Positions 8,192 through 17,631 of a stretch of 64,000 bases of DNA are shown in pieces. This stretch comes from Bacteroidales bacterium. Lineage in GTDB: Bacteria; Bacteroidota; Bacteroidia; Bacteroidales; VadinHA17. The number at the start of each line of letters is the position of its first letter. Positions within the stretch are counted from its first letter, which is position 1. The stretch spans positions 143,009-207,008 of the forward strand of contig PLNT01000038.1 of the NCBI GenBank assembly GCA_003141895.1, given 5' to 3'. The position numbers and the translations under genes are program-made. Under the pieces are notes generated by a model. It was not told the origin of the DNA, ran no database searches, and worked only from the letters and a program-made list of their open reading frames with translations.

Positions 8192-11100
8192 TTGATCCCT
8201 GCTATCTTTTTGAACTATTTTATTGTTAAAACCATAAAAGTAGTGAATGTTATTTTTGATTATAGATTAATCGGAAATCATTTTCTCAGATGGTCACTCG
8301 TGATTTCCTTTTTTTGTTTTGCAGGAGTTTTTCATTTGCAGGCGCAATCGCAATATTCAAGATTTGGTCACCTCACAGTTGAAGATGGTTTGTCAAGTAA
8401 CCGTACGCGATGTTTATACAGAGATAGTAAAGATTATCTTTGGATAGGCACTGAGGAGGGCCTTGATAAGTACAATAGTTATGAGATTAAAAGATACAAT
8501 TATAATGAAAATATACCCGGCTCAATCAGCGATAATAACATTTTTTGTATCTATGAAGACAGGGGAAAGAATCTATGGTTTGGTACTTTTAATGGGTTAA
8601 ATTTATTCGATCCTGCTAAAGATAATTTTAAAGTATTTAAAAACGATCCTGCCGATAAAACCAGTATAAACGGCAATTATATTAACGGCATTATTGAAGA
8701 TAAAGGTGGAAATCTTTGGATTGTTACTGGTGAAAACTGCCTGAATAAATTGATTTCCAAGACTCAGAAATTTATAAGATATCAATTTGATAGCGAGAAG
8801 GCATATTTTAACTCTCGTCCGTCAAAAATGATAGCAATTGATTCAAAAGGATATCTATGGTTAGTTTCACTAAGCCGTGGAATCCGTCGTTTTGATCCTG
8901 AAGCTGGCATCTTTACTAAATTTGAGGACCCATCTGTTGATTTCGGAAACGATTGTTTTAAGAGCCTGTATATTGATAATCATGATAAAATTTGGATTAC
9001 TACAGACGGCAACGGATTCTTTTCCTATGATCCGGCATCAAATAAATTTGAGCAGTTCGGATCAAAAGGCGACGGTAAAGGTACTAATCAAAAGGTCATT
9101 CTCGATGTCATTCCGGAAGACGAACAACATTTATTGCTTGCAGTTGATCAGGGAGGAATAAACCGGTTTAACAAAATATCCAAAACATTTGAGTATTTCA
9201 TGTACGATAATACAAATGATGAAGGACTTAATAGCAACGGGATCTGGTGTTTTCATAGAGACAGGGAAGGGATTTTATGGATAGGGACCTCCGGCGGAGG
9301 GATCAATTATTATAATCCTAAAAAATATAAGTTTAAAATATTCAGGTATAAGGGCAGTAATCCAAATTCAGTATCGTATAATAATATCACTTGTTTTTAT
9401 GAGGATCATCAGAGTATGATCTGGATAGGTACAGATGGAGGAGGTGTTAATCTCTACGATCCTGAAGCAGGCAGATTTAAGATATATAAGAACGAACCTT
9501 CCAACCCTTATAGCGTGAGCGGAAATGCTATACTTTGTATATCAGAAGATAAGTATCATGATATATGGATGGGTACGTGGGATGCAGGGCTTGACAGGTT
9601 TGACAGAAAAACAGACAAATTTATTCGTTACATGCCCGATAAGAATAATTTATCAAGTATCTCAGGCAGATCTATTTGGAATCTTGCAATAGATAAAAAT
9701 GATACATTATGGTTAGGTACTTATAATGTTGGTACCGATTTATTTGACAAAAACAAGGGTGTGATCAGACGGTTCAGAGCCAACAAAGATGACCCCAAAG
9801 CGATTGTAGGTAAAAGGGACTGGCTGTTTTTTGAAGATTTTGAAAAAAATATATGGATTTCAACGACAGCCGGGCTAAATTTTTATGATTGCAAAACGAA
9901 CTCATTCAGGAATTATAATTTCAATAAAAATGTTATTTCAGCATTCTGTAAAGGCAAAGATGGAAATTTATGGGTAGGCACGAGTACTAACGGAGTATAT
10001 TTTTGTAAGCCTGATGGAACCATTCTGTATACCTATGATATCTCTAACGGTTTGCCCAGCAACATAATTCAGTCAATTATTGAAGACAATGCAGGTAATA
10101 TCTGGGTATCCAGCAATGGTGGTATTAGCAGGTTTGACCGTAAAACTAAGAAGTTCCGAAATTATTCCAAAGAAGATGGTTTACAAGGTGACCAATTTAA
10201 GCAGCAATCGTCCCTGATAACACGTAAAGGTGAAATATATTTTGGGGGATACAATGGATTTAACTCCTTTTATCCTGACAGCCTGAAAGATAATGACTTC
10301 ATTCCTCCGGTTTATATTACCGATTTTCAACTATTTAACAGGGAAGTTCCGGTTGGAGTTAATGGATCTCAATTTCAAACACACATAAGTGAAGCGAAAG
10401 AAATTAAATTAAACTGGAAGCAGTCCGTCTTTTCTTTTACATTTTCAGCTATCAATTATACCTATCCCGAAAAAAATAAATATGCCTACATAATGGAAGG
10501 CTTTGAGAAAGAGTGGAATTATACTAATGTCTCACGACGATATGTAACTTATACTAATCTGAATCCAGGCGAATATACATTCAGAGTTAAAGCATCAAAT
10601 AACGATGGAGTTTGGAACGAAAAAGGAGTATCATTACGAATAATCATTTTACCTCCGTGGTGGAGGACATTGTGGTTCAGACTTATAATAATTTCAACAA
10701 TAATCTTCATAATTGTTTCCATTTTTCTCATACGCATCCGACGTTTGAATAGTCAGAAAACCGTGCTTGAGAGATTAGTAGCATTAAAAACTACTGAATT
10801 ACAGGAAAAGAATGACACATTAATAAAACAGGCAGAAGAACTTAATAAATCAAATACCCTGCTTGAAGAACGGCAAAACCAAATAGAAAATCAAAGTGAA
10901 GAACTTATGTCTCAGAAAGAGACGCTTTTAGAAATGAATAATAAATTGTACGAACTTAATGCTTCAAAAGATAAGTTTTTTTCAATTATTGCACATGACC
11001 TGAAGAACCCATTCCAAACCATTATCGGGTTTAGCGACATGCAGAAAGAAGAAATAAAATCGGGCAATTTTACTGGAATTGAGGAGTATGCCGGATTAAT

Positions 11101-11653
11101 AAATACTTCTGCTATTCAGACATATAGATTACTCGAAAATTTGTTGGAATGGGCAAATTCTCAGCGTGGTGGCATAACTTTTAAACCGGTACCAATTAAT
11201 CTAATGGATATTCTAAATGAAGAATTCATTGTTTTAAATGATATTGCGATAATGAAAAACATCGAGCTTAAAAGTTCCTTTCCTAATGATTTAATCTTTA
11301 GAGCAGATAATAATATGATAAAAACCATATTACGAAATCTGATATCTAATGCAATTAAGTTTACACATAAAAATGGTATGGTAGAAGTCAGGGCTATGAT
11401 TAAAGATAGAAATGTGGAAATATCAGTATCTGATAATGGGATAGGAATGACTGATGAATCCATGGCAAAACTTTTCAGAATTGATGCCAACCTCTCTACA
11501 CAAGGTACTGAAAAGGAGAAAGGTACTGGTCTTGGATTATTTCTGTGCAAAGAATTTGTTGAAAAACATGGTGGAAAGATCTGGGTTGAAAGTGAATCAG
11601 GTAAAGGCAGCACTTTTAAATTTCTTATTCCCCTGGATATATTACATACTTGA
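8192..11653 (+). CDS. Two-component regulator propeller histidine kinase (HTCS-like without REC/HTH)
   Basis: 1153 residues. A secretion signal ends near QAQSQ (about residue 52). It is followed by roughly a dozen Reg_prop repeats with the motif DxxGxLWIGTxxGGLxxYDP (about 55-700), then a Y_Y_Y domain (about 740-805), one transmembrane helix (about 830-852), a coiled coil, HisKA (IIAHDLKNPFQTIIGFSDM, near residue 930) and HATPase (NGIGMT, GTGLGLFLCKEFVEKHGG). Periplasmic propellers of this class sense glycans or other ligands. Unlike classical hybrid systems there is no receiver or AraC domain, so it must signal to a separate regulator, and none is adjacent. The start is uncertain: the in-frame codon at 8192 is TTG and no ATG precedes the signal peptide. 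Confidence 0.85.
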   Translation: MIPAIFLNYFIVKTIKVVNVIFDYRLIGNHFLRWSLVISFFCFAGVFHLQAQSQYSRFGHLTVEDGLSSNRTRCLYRDSKDYLWIGTEEGLDKYNSYEIKRYNYNENIPGSISDNNIFCIYEDRGKNLWFGTFNGLNLFDPAKDNFKVFKNDPADKTSINGNYINGIIEDKGGNLWIVTGENCLNKLISKTQKFIRYQFDSEKAYFNSRPSKMIAIDSKGYLWLVSLSRGIRRFDPEAGIFTKFEDPSVDFGNDCFKSLYIDNHDKIWITTDGNGFFSYDPASNKFEQFGSKGDGKGTNQKVILDVIPEDEQHLLLAVDQGGINRFNKISKTFEYFMYDNTNDEGLNSNGIWCFHRDREGILWIGTSGGGINYYNPKKYKFKIFRYKGSNPNSVSYNNITCFYEDHQSMIWIGTDGGGVNLYDPEAGRFKIYKNEPSNPYSVSGNAILCISEDKYHDIWMGTWDAGLDRFDRKTDKFIRYMPDKNNLSSISGRSIWNLAIDKNDTLWLGTYNVGTDLFDKNKGVIRRFRANKDDPKAIVGKRDWLFFEDFEKNIWISTTAGLNFYDCKTNSFRNYNFNKNVISAFCKGKDGNLWVGTSTNGVYFCKPDGTILYTYDISNGLPSNIIQSIIEDNAGNIWVSSNGGISRFDRKTKKFRNYSKEDGLQGDQFKQQSSLITRKGEIYFGGYNGFNSFYPDSLKDNDFIPPVYITDFQLFNREVPVGVNGSQFQTHISEAKEIKLNWKQSVFSFTFSAINYTYPEKNKYAYIMEGFEKEWNYTNVSRRYVTYTNLNPGEYTFRVKASNNDGVWNEKGVSLRIIILPPWWRTLWFRLIIISTIIFIIVSIFLIRIRRLNSQKTVLERLVALKTTELQEKNDTLIKQAEELNKSNTLLEERQNQIENQSEELMSQKETLLEMNNKLYELNASKDKFFSIIAHDLKNPFQTIIGFSDMQKEEIKSGNFTGIEEYAGLINTSAIQTYRLLENLLEWANSQRGGITFKPVPINLMDILNEEFIVLNDIAIMKNIELKSSFPNDLIFRADNNMIKTILRNLISNAIKFTHKNGMVEVRAMIKDRNVEISVSDNGIGMTDESMAKLFRIDANLSTQGTEKEKGTGLGLFLCKEFVEKHGGKIWVESESGKGSTFKFLIPLDILHT

Positions 11654-11700
11654 ATAAACTTGTTTTGGGTTATTTTATATTAGGATGGAATCCCCATTAC

Positions 11701-11749
11701 AGCAAGCTTTCGACATCAACTAAAAAAACAAAAACCCTTTTCGCAGTGG
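11701..11749. repeat. Partial copy of the ssrA-flanking sequence, next to the recombinase relic
   Basis: 49 bp align without gaps to 44695-44743 (upstream of and into the tmRNA terminator) with about 40 matches; the first 20 bp differ at only two positions. It lies 180 bp before the recombinase pseudogene. It could be an old attachment site or a piece of island end carried internally. The rest of 11654-11926 shows nothing else. Confidence 0.5.
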
Positions 11750-11926
11750 CTGATTATCCCGATGATATTGATTATCTTTAATATATTTATGATCGTTGAA
11801 AGTTAGTCGTAAAGCATTGTACAAGCCTGCATTTAAGCACATTGCCGGCATTTTGCTTACATGACTGACGGAGCAGTGCTTTCGATAGCCCAAAAGTTTC
11901 GTAGCCAATTTTAATCGCTGCATATT

Positions 11927-12448
11927 ATGAAAAATATTATTGTTGAAAGGGTTATTCGCGATGGAGGAAATCGGATTGCTCTGCGATTTCCTTATTATCA
12001 GGAATTGAACGGTGTTGTAAAAGAGCTACCAGATGCACAATGGAGTTCAGATATGAATACTGGCATATTTCAGATAGTTCTGATATCGTAAGTATACTTC
12101 TGAGAACTTTTTATGGGAAAGCATATTTAGATTATTCAGCTCTGAATCTCAATCTTGCTGAGACGATCAGACTTAAAAAGGAAGAAAAGAAAATAGAAAC
12201 ATCAGAAAGGGTCAAAATAAGTTCATCTGCTGAAGCGGAAGAATGCCTGTGCAAGGGCAGGAATAAGGAAACCTGTTACGCTTCATTGGCTAAGGCATAG
12301 TTATGCCACCCATTTGCTTGAATCGGGTACGGATCTAAGGTATATACAGGATTTGCTGGGACATCAAAGCAGCAAGACAACTGAGATATATACACATGTT
12401 ACTACAAGGGGCATACAGAATATCAGGAGTCCGCTTGACGATCTCTAA
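11927..12448 (+). pseudogene. Decayed tyrosine recombinase (XerC/D- or integron-integrase-like)
   Basis: The N-terminal part starts MKNIIVERVIRDGGNRIALR, a beginning I recognise from Bacteroidota tyrosine recombinases. The frame shifts by one base near 12040-12050 and continues as YGKAYLDYSALNL. Then about 150 residues, including the first catalytic Arg and the Lys region, are missing. From about 12225 a third frame gives [16 protein letters not shown], the [16 protein letters not shown] active-site region (HxxR, H and Tyr) and ends at TAA 12446-12448. Two frameshifts and the large internal deletion make it inactive. It sits at the left end of a long same-strand gene array, as an integrase would. 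Confidence 0.85.
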
Positions 12449-12637
12449 TAATAGAAAAAGAAATATAGACGAATAATGGTATGTAATAATTCCAGTTGGG
12501 GTATTAATATATCTACCTTTAGGAAACGTATAAATGAGCTTTAATGCAGATTGCGAGTAACCCCCCGTTTATTATTAAAAAATAAAATAACTATCAGCCT
12601 AGACAAAAAATATTATTATCCTAACTAACCAAACATT
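12449..12637. other. Recombinase-to-first-gene interval (possible attI-like region)
   Basis: 189 bp between the integrase relic and the first array gene. It contains GAAACGTATAAATGAG.. (from about 12522) followed by GCGAGTAACCCCCCG. If the array is integron-derived, the primary insertion site would be expected here. No site with clear GTTRRRY symmetry was found, so this is only positional inference. Confidence 0.25.
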
Positions 12638-14262
12638 ATGAAAACTATTATCAAAATTTCAGCATTTATTGGATTTCTAATCCTACTTCAATCTTGTAAG
12701 AAAGATAAACCAACTCCACCTGTAATTACCACATCAGGAGTAACTGAAATTTCTTATACATCTGCATCTTCAGGAGGTGAGGCAACTAACGAAGGTGGAG
12801 CTCCCATCCTAACCAAAGGAATTTGCTGGAATACATCCCCAACCCCAGCAATTTCAAATAGTATAACAGCTACGAGCGGTGGATTAGGATCATTCACATG
12901 TCAAATTACTTCTCTGACAGCCAATACAACGTATTATGTAAGAGCATACGCAACTAATAGTGCTGGCACGGCTTATGGTGATCAAGTTTCGTTTACAACA
13001 ACTCAGATTTCAGCACCTGCGTTGACAACAACGGATATTTCCTCAGTTACCACTACTACTGCAGTTTCGGGAGGAACCATAACTGCTGAAAATGGCGCAG
13101 CCGCAATAGTAGTGGGAGTGTGCTGGAGCATTTCTCATAATCCCACAATTTCAGACTCAAAAACATCTGACGGAACTGGAACCTCAACATTTACATCAAA
13201 CTTAACCGGGTTATATGGGAACACTACCTATTATGTCAGATCTTATGCAACCAACAGTGGCGGTACAGCATATGGGAATGAGGTGAGCTTTACAACTAGT
13301 CTCCCTGTCGCTCCATCTATAACCACTAAAGCAGTATCTTCACTGGCAGTTAGTTCATTTACGGGGGGACAATAACAAGTAACGGTGGTGCTCTAATTAC
13401 ATCTCGTGGGTTATGCTGGAATTCCACTCATAATCCCACTATTTCAAACAACAAAACTACTGAAAGTACAAATGATAATAGTTTCATTAGTAGTATCACA
13501 GGTCTTATACCAAATTCAACTTATTACGTTCGGGCTTATGCAAGCAATGATGCTGGAACAAGTTATGGTAATGAATTGACTGTATATACTTATGCATTGA
13601 CAGACATTGAAGGAAATGGTTATCATTCAATAACTATCGGAACACAGACTTGGATGAGAGAAAATCTAAAGGTCACAAAGTACAGTAATGGAGATCCCAT
13701 CGGAACAACCATACCAGCTGGTAAAGACATATCCTTGGAAACTAATCCAAAATACCAGTGGGCTTATAATGGGGATGAGGCAAATGCTGCTATTTATGGT
13801 AGATTGTACTCATGGTTCACTTTAATTGACAGTCGGAATATTTGTCCTACTGGTTGGCATGTGTCCACCTATCCGGATTGGAAGATAATGACTGACTGGC
13901 TAATAGCAAACGGATACAATTATGATGGGGGCACCATCTATGAATTTCCTAATAAGTTAGGAAAATCCCTTTCGGACACAACACTTTGGAATTTATCAAA
14001 TATCCCTGGATCAATTGGAAATAATGATTACCCTGAATACCGAAATAAAACTGATTTTTCAGCTCTTCCTTCTGGAATCCGTTTGAAAAACGGAACATTT
14101 ATATATTTGGGAGGATCATCAATTTTGTGGGAGACTGAGAATCCATTCAGTACTGAATATGCATTGGCTACTGTAATGAATTATGACAATGGATCTATTG
14201 GAATTACTAATGGTTATGATAAACTAGATCTTGCGAGTTCAGTACGCTGTGTTAAATATTAA
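12638..14262 (+). pseudogene. FISUMP-domain lipoprotein split by a frameshift in a G6 run
   Basis: Starts with a lipoprotein signal (lipobox Cys20 in LLQSCKKDKPTPP). Then come repeats of about 95 residues with the pattern GGxxTxxGGAxITxxGxCW..TYYVRAYATNSAGTAYGxE. The frame ends at 13375 just after GGGGGG (13363-13368). The next frame continues the repeat without loss (TITSNGGALITSRGLCW) and runs into a C-terminal Fibrobacter-succinogenes-major-paralog (FISUMP) domain with IGTQTWMRENLKVTKYSNG, CPTGWHV and a final SVRCVKY. Restoring one G joins the halves into about 540 residues. It is a paralogue of the intact gene at 42255-44384. The break may be real decay, slippage-based phase variation or a sequencing error. 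Confidence 0.85.
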
Positions 14263-14580
14263 TCAATATTCACAAGACAAATTCGTAAGCACGACCATTT
14301 TTACCTGCAATAAAGCTAACTCCGACGGTATGTTTAAGCACCTAGTTATTAAGTACACTTTTTAAAGAGATGTTTTAAATAAGTTATATCTCCTAGCCAT
14401 GAGACCTAGCATATTAATTTCATCTTCAAGGACTTTGCTATCTTGACTTAGTTTACATTAATAAATAATTGCCCAAGAGTAAAATAATTTCTAATAATAG
14501 CCATTGAATTTTTATCATTAAACTTGTCAAACAAAAAAGTTGCATTTGTGACCTGAATATTTCTTCTAAATATTAAGACG
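14263..14580. other. Spacer with degenerate attC-like half site
   Basis: 318 bp. CTAACTCCGACGGT (14316-14329) differs by one base from the CTAACTCGGACGGT arm that opens other spacers. It lies 54 bp after the preceding stop codon. An 18-bp string at 14430-14447 (GGACTTTGCTATCTTGAC) recurs exactly at 27038-27055. No clear right arm was found. Confidence 0.5.
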
Positions 14581-15909
14581 TTGTTTAAAGATTATTTCTC
14601 GGAATTTAAAAATATACTTAAAGGATTTTCGAATGAAAATGATTTTGTGCGAAAATCTTTCATTCTAACTTTAGGAACTGTTATTGCTCAGACAATTCCA
14701 TTACTATTTTATCCTATTTTAACCCGCTTATTTCTTCCCAAGGAATTTGGATTATTAGCTATTTTAGTATCAATAACTGCAATAATTAACGTAATTTCTA
14801 CAGGTAAATATGAAACAGCTATTCTAATAGCAAAAGATAAAAAAGATGCAGTAAATCTTATTGGTGTTTCTCTTTTTTTATCGTTTATGTTTTCAATTTT
14901 AGCAATTATATTGTTTCTTTTTTTTTCAAATATTTTAATAGACATATTACATCAACCACGATTAGCGAGTTGGATATTCTTATGTCCGTTACTTTCTTTT
15001 TTAATTTCTATTTATCAATGTTACAATGAATGGGTAGTTAGAGAGAATAAATTTTCAAATTTGGCTGTAAATAAAATAATTAATTCAAGTTCAATAACAT
15101 TTTCAAATTTATTTTATGGTGTTGTTCGTCTAAGTCAAGGTGGACTTATTCTTGGAGAATTGACAGGTAGATTTCTGTCAGCAATATCATGCGTGTATAG
15201 TGCAATAAGAGTTGATTTTTACACTTTTAAATCAATTTCTTGGAAGCGAATGTTATTTTTGTCAAGAATAAATAGTAGTTGTCCAAAGTATGTTTTACCA
15301 GGTCAACTACTAAATACAATTGCAGGACAAGTTTCAATTTTATTAATTGCATTTTTTTTTACAGAGAGGGAAGTGGGTCTTTACTCAATGACAGGAATGA
15401 TTCTTTATGTCCCTGTATCTCTAATAAGCTTAACTGTTCGAGATGTTTTTAGGCAAAAAGCAAATGAAGAGTTTAAGGCAAAGGGGAACTGTAAGTCAAT
15501 TTATTTGAAAACTTTTAAAATAGTATTTATTTTATCATTTATAGTTTTCCTTATTTTATTTCTTATTCTACCAATGTCTATTTCTTTTTTCCTTGGTGAT
15601 AAATGGAGGGAAGTAGGAGTATATGCTCAAATTTTATGTCCGACTATGATGATAAGTTTTGTAGCTGAATGTTTTTGGGGAATGTTTTTTATTGCAAATA
15701 AGATGAAATCTGTTTTACTATTGCAAGCACAATTCCTAATTTTTACTATTTCAGCAATTGTAATCGGGCATTTATTATTTCATGATATAAAATATACCTT
15801 AATTTGTTATACTATTGGAAGAAGTATTGTTTATCTAATTAATTTAAGGATGACCTTTTTGTTTGCAAAGGGTACTAACACAAATGAATTAAGCAAAGTA
15901 AATCAATAA
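14581..15909 (+). CDS. Polysaccharide/oligosaccharide flippase (Wzx-like, MOP superfamily)
   Basis: 442 residues with about 12 hydrophobic helices spread over the whole length. The opening FVRKSFILTLGTVIAQTIPLLFYPILTRLF and the EFGLLAILVSI segment are typical of Polysacc_synt/Wzx proteins. These flip lipid-linked O-units across the inner membrane. No glycosyltransferase or polymerase gene lies beside it, so it looks like a single gene moved out of a glycan cluster. Its codons are markedly AT-rich compared with the housekeeping genes at the window's left end. The in-frame start is a TTG at 14581 and is uncertain. Confidence 0.8.
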   Translation: MFKDYFSEFKNILKGFSNENDFVRKSFILTLGTVIAQTIPLLFYPILTRLFLPKEFGLLAILVSITAIINVISTGKYETAILIAKDKKDAVNLIGVSLFLSFMFSILAIILFLFFSNILIDILHQPRLASWIFLCPLLSFLISIYQCYNEWVVRENKFSNLAVNKIINSSSITFSNLFYGVVRLSQGGLILGELTGRFLSAISCVYSAIRVDFYTFKSISWKRMLFLSRINSSCPKYVLPGQLLNTIAGQVSILLIAFFFTEREVGLYSMTGMILYVPVSLISLTVRDVFRQKANEEFKAKGNCKSIYLKTFKIVFILSFIVFLILFLILPMSISFFLGDKWREVGVYAQILCPTMMISFVAECFWGMFFIANKMKSVLLLQAQFLIFTISAIVIGHLLFHDIKYTLICYTIGRSIVYLINLRMTFLFAKGTNTNELSKVNQ

Positions 15910-15924
15910 AAATAAAAGCCTTTA

Positions 15925-16366
15925 TTTAGTTAATTGGCTTCCACACCTGCCCTACTTCGTAATCAGCCCAAATGTCTATGAGAGCAAATTCATTTCCACT
16001 TATAAGATCTTGTTGCACCCGTCCCGATAGCTATCGGGATGTTCCTGCTGCCAAGACAAAGTCAATAGGGTTGCAAGCCGACCTCGCCTTCGGCGAGGGC
16101 AGGCGCGCTAGTGCCTTGCCTGCCTACCGGTAGGTAGGTTTTTTGCTCGCCATCTGGACTATTTTATCGTGACCCAAAACTCACATCCGTCACCCGGACT
16201 TGGTACCGTCACAGTTTCATCGTGACCCGAAGCTCGCTACCTTCTACCGGTCCCGATAGCTCCCGATAGCTATCGGGACGGGATGGCAAAAAACGCAGCA
16301 TCTCGACACTCTTCGCTGACGCTCTGGGCAGGCTCCCGCCAACTCATCAAACCGCCGGGCCGTTAG
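15925..16366. repeat. Long attC-like spacer (right arm clear)
   Basis: The right end is ACCGCCGGGCCGTTAG (16351-16366). The left arm is degenerate (AGTTAATTGGCTTC at about 15932). The interior contains the palindrome TCCCGATAGCTATCGGGA twice (16022-16039, 16261-16278), a CGCCTTCGGCG hairpin, and a block of about 115 bp (15975-16092) that recurs at 22352-22465. Near 440 bp, it is far longer than usual attC sites, probably because REP-like palindromes have been inserted. Confidence 0.6.
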
Positions 16367-16528
16367 TTTTAACTAAAAATCCCTGCCACCTAGATAATTA
16401 CCTAAGAAAACTTCTCAAATATCATTGAACTTGTTACCTCATTGACAACAAAATCATGACAAATAGCTTCCTGTAAAATGAAACATTTTGTCCTATTAAG
16501 TATTAACTTTGTGATAAAATAAACTGAG
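16367..16528. other. Cassette leader before the first toxin-antitoxin pair
   Basis: GTTAGTTTTAAC (16362-16373, overlapping the preceding site) is complementary at 11 of 12 positions to GCTAAAACTAAC (17167-17178) at the far end of the same cassette. This is expected if the segment once circularised. Otherwise AT-rich, probably with the promoter of the pair. Confidence 0.5.
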
Positions 16529-16771
16529 ATGGACATTCAGACTAGAAAAATAAATTTTGTTCAGGAATTTTTACGACTCAGAAATATCAAACTGATCGAA
16601 AAACTCGAGAAAATTCTACTTGAGGATAAGGCCAAGGAATATGAGGCTAATCTCAAACCGATAAGCATAGACAACTTCAACAAGATGATCGATAAATCTA
16701 TTGATGAAGTAAAACAAGGGAAGGTAGTTAATGCTCGAGAATTAAAAGAATCAGTTAAGAAATGGAAATAG
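16529..16771 (+). CDS. Antitoxin of a RelE/ParE-type toxin-antitoxin pair
   Basis: 80 residues with an N-terminal MDIQTRKINFVQEFLRL segment typical of small Bacteroidota antitoxins, a Lys/Glu-rich helical middle, and a C-terminal tail (ARELKESVKKWK) likely to wrap the toxin. Its stop overlaps the toxin start by 10 bp, which fits translational coupling. It probably also represses its own promoter. Identified by pairing with the ParE/RelE-like gene rather than by a strong family motif. Confidence 0.8.
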   Translation: MDIQTRKINFVQEFLRLRNIKLIEKLEKILLEDKAKEYEANLKPISIDNFNKMIDKSIDEVKQGKVVNARELKESVKKWK

Positions 16772-17085
16772 TCTTCAAGATTCTTTGGACTGATTTTGCT
16801 ATCAACCAACTTAAAGACATCTTTGATTATCATCTGATAAAAGCAAGTTCAAATATTGCCCAAAGACTTGTTCAGAAAATCATAGATGCAACAATAATTC
16901 TTGAAAACAATCCAAAATCAGGCCGAAAGGAAGAATTACTTAAAGATCGACAACAGGAGTTCCGATTTATAATTGTAAAAAACTATAAGATTATTTACTG
17001 GATTGATTATGAATTCTGTATAATTAATATTTCGGTGGTTTTTGATACGAGACAGAATCCCAAAATAATCAGTAAAATTGACTAG
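16762..17085 (+). CDS. RelE/ParE family toxin
   Basis: 107 residues. The pattern ILWTDFAINQLKDIFDYH at the start, NPKSGRKEELL in the middle and FRFIIVKNYKIIYWIDYE followed by VFDTRQNPK at the end is classical for the ParE/RelE fold. Such toxins either cleave mRNA on the ribosome or poison gyrase; the sequence alone does not decide which. The gene appears intact and lies in its own cassette-like unit. Confidence 0.88.
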   Translation: MEIVFKILWTDFAINQLKDIFDYHLIKASSNIAQRLVQKIIDATIILENNPKSGRKEELLKDRQQEFRFIIVKNYKIIYWIDYEFCIINISVVFDTRQNPKIISKID

Positions 17086-17173
17086 CTTCTGAATATTTGC
17101 ATCGGGACTCGATCACCCTTGCAAAGTTCCAATAAACTTGACAATTTCATCCCAGACTATTAAAAAGCTAAAA

Positions 17174-17473
17174 CTAACTCGGACGGTAATTAATTAGCTT
17201 CGCTGAGCTCGGATCGGATTAGGATTTCAGGTTGCTTCGCAAAAGTGAAATTGTGATCGATCCTCGGTTGGCTTCGGCAGCCCGGACAGCCTCATTATCA
17301 GCTTCCAACGTCTATGATATTAAGTTTCTCTCAACTTATAAAATTTTGTTGTACCCGTCCCGATAGCTCCCGATAGCTATCGGGACGGGATGGCAAAAAA
17401 CGCAGCACCTCGACACCCTTCGCTGACACTCTGGGCAGGCTCCCGCCAACTCATTAAACCGCCGGGTCGTTAT
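17174..17473. repeat. attC-like site, 300 bp, both arms present
   Basis: Left arm CTAACTCGGACGGT (17174-17187) lies 89 bp after the toxin stop. Right arm ACCGCCGGGTCGTTAT ends at 17473. The arms pair as TAAC/GTTA and CGG-A-CGGT/ACCG-CCG with a single unpaired A on the left side, as extrahelical bases do in integron attC sites. The interior has a 54-bp block (17190-17243) identical to 22230-22283, a foldable GGATCG..CGATCC segment, and the TCCCGATAGCTATCGGGA palindrome (17368-17385). Confidence 0.65.
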
Positions 17474-17620
17474 AGTACATTCCCGATCGATTTGACATTC
17501 AGTTAAATTCGCAAGATATCCATCCGATTTTTTTGATAGTTTGTTAATAAACGAATAACTTTAGACATAAAATTCGTTCAATTTCAGATCAATAGAAAAT
17601 TCCAAATCTTAATTAAACTC
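17474..17620. other. Leader of the lipoprotein cassette
   Basis: AT-rich. Its first bases GTTATAGTAC (17469-17478) are complementary at 7 of 10 positions to GCACTTTACC (18225-18234) at the cassette end. No other feature seen. Confidence 0.35.
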
Positions 17621-17626
17621 AGGAGG
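17621..17626 (+). promoter_or_regulatory. Unusually strong Shine-Dalgarno (AGGAGG)
   Basis: A perfect AGGAGG lies 5 nt before the ATG at 17632. Most genes in this window lack a recognisable Shine-Dalgarno, as is normal for Bacteroidota. The site fixes the start and may point to a donor outside the phylum. Confidence 0.75.
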
Positions 17627-17631
17627 TAATT

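Noticed and set aside
12040-12300. 86-codon frame as an independent small gene
   Set aside because: Its content is the second segment of the broken recombinase in a shifted frame.
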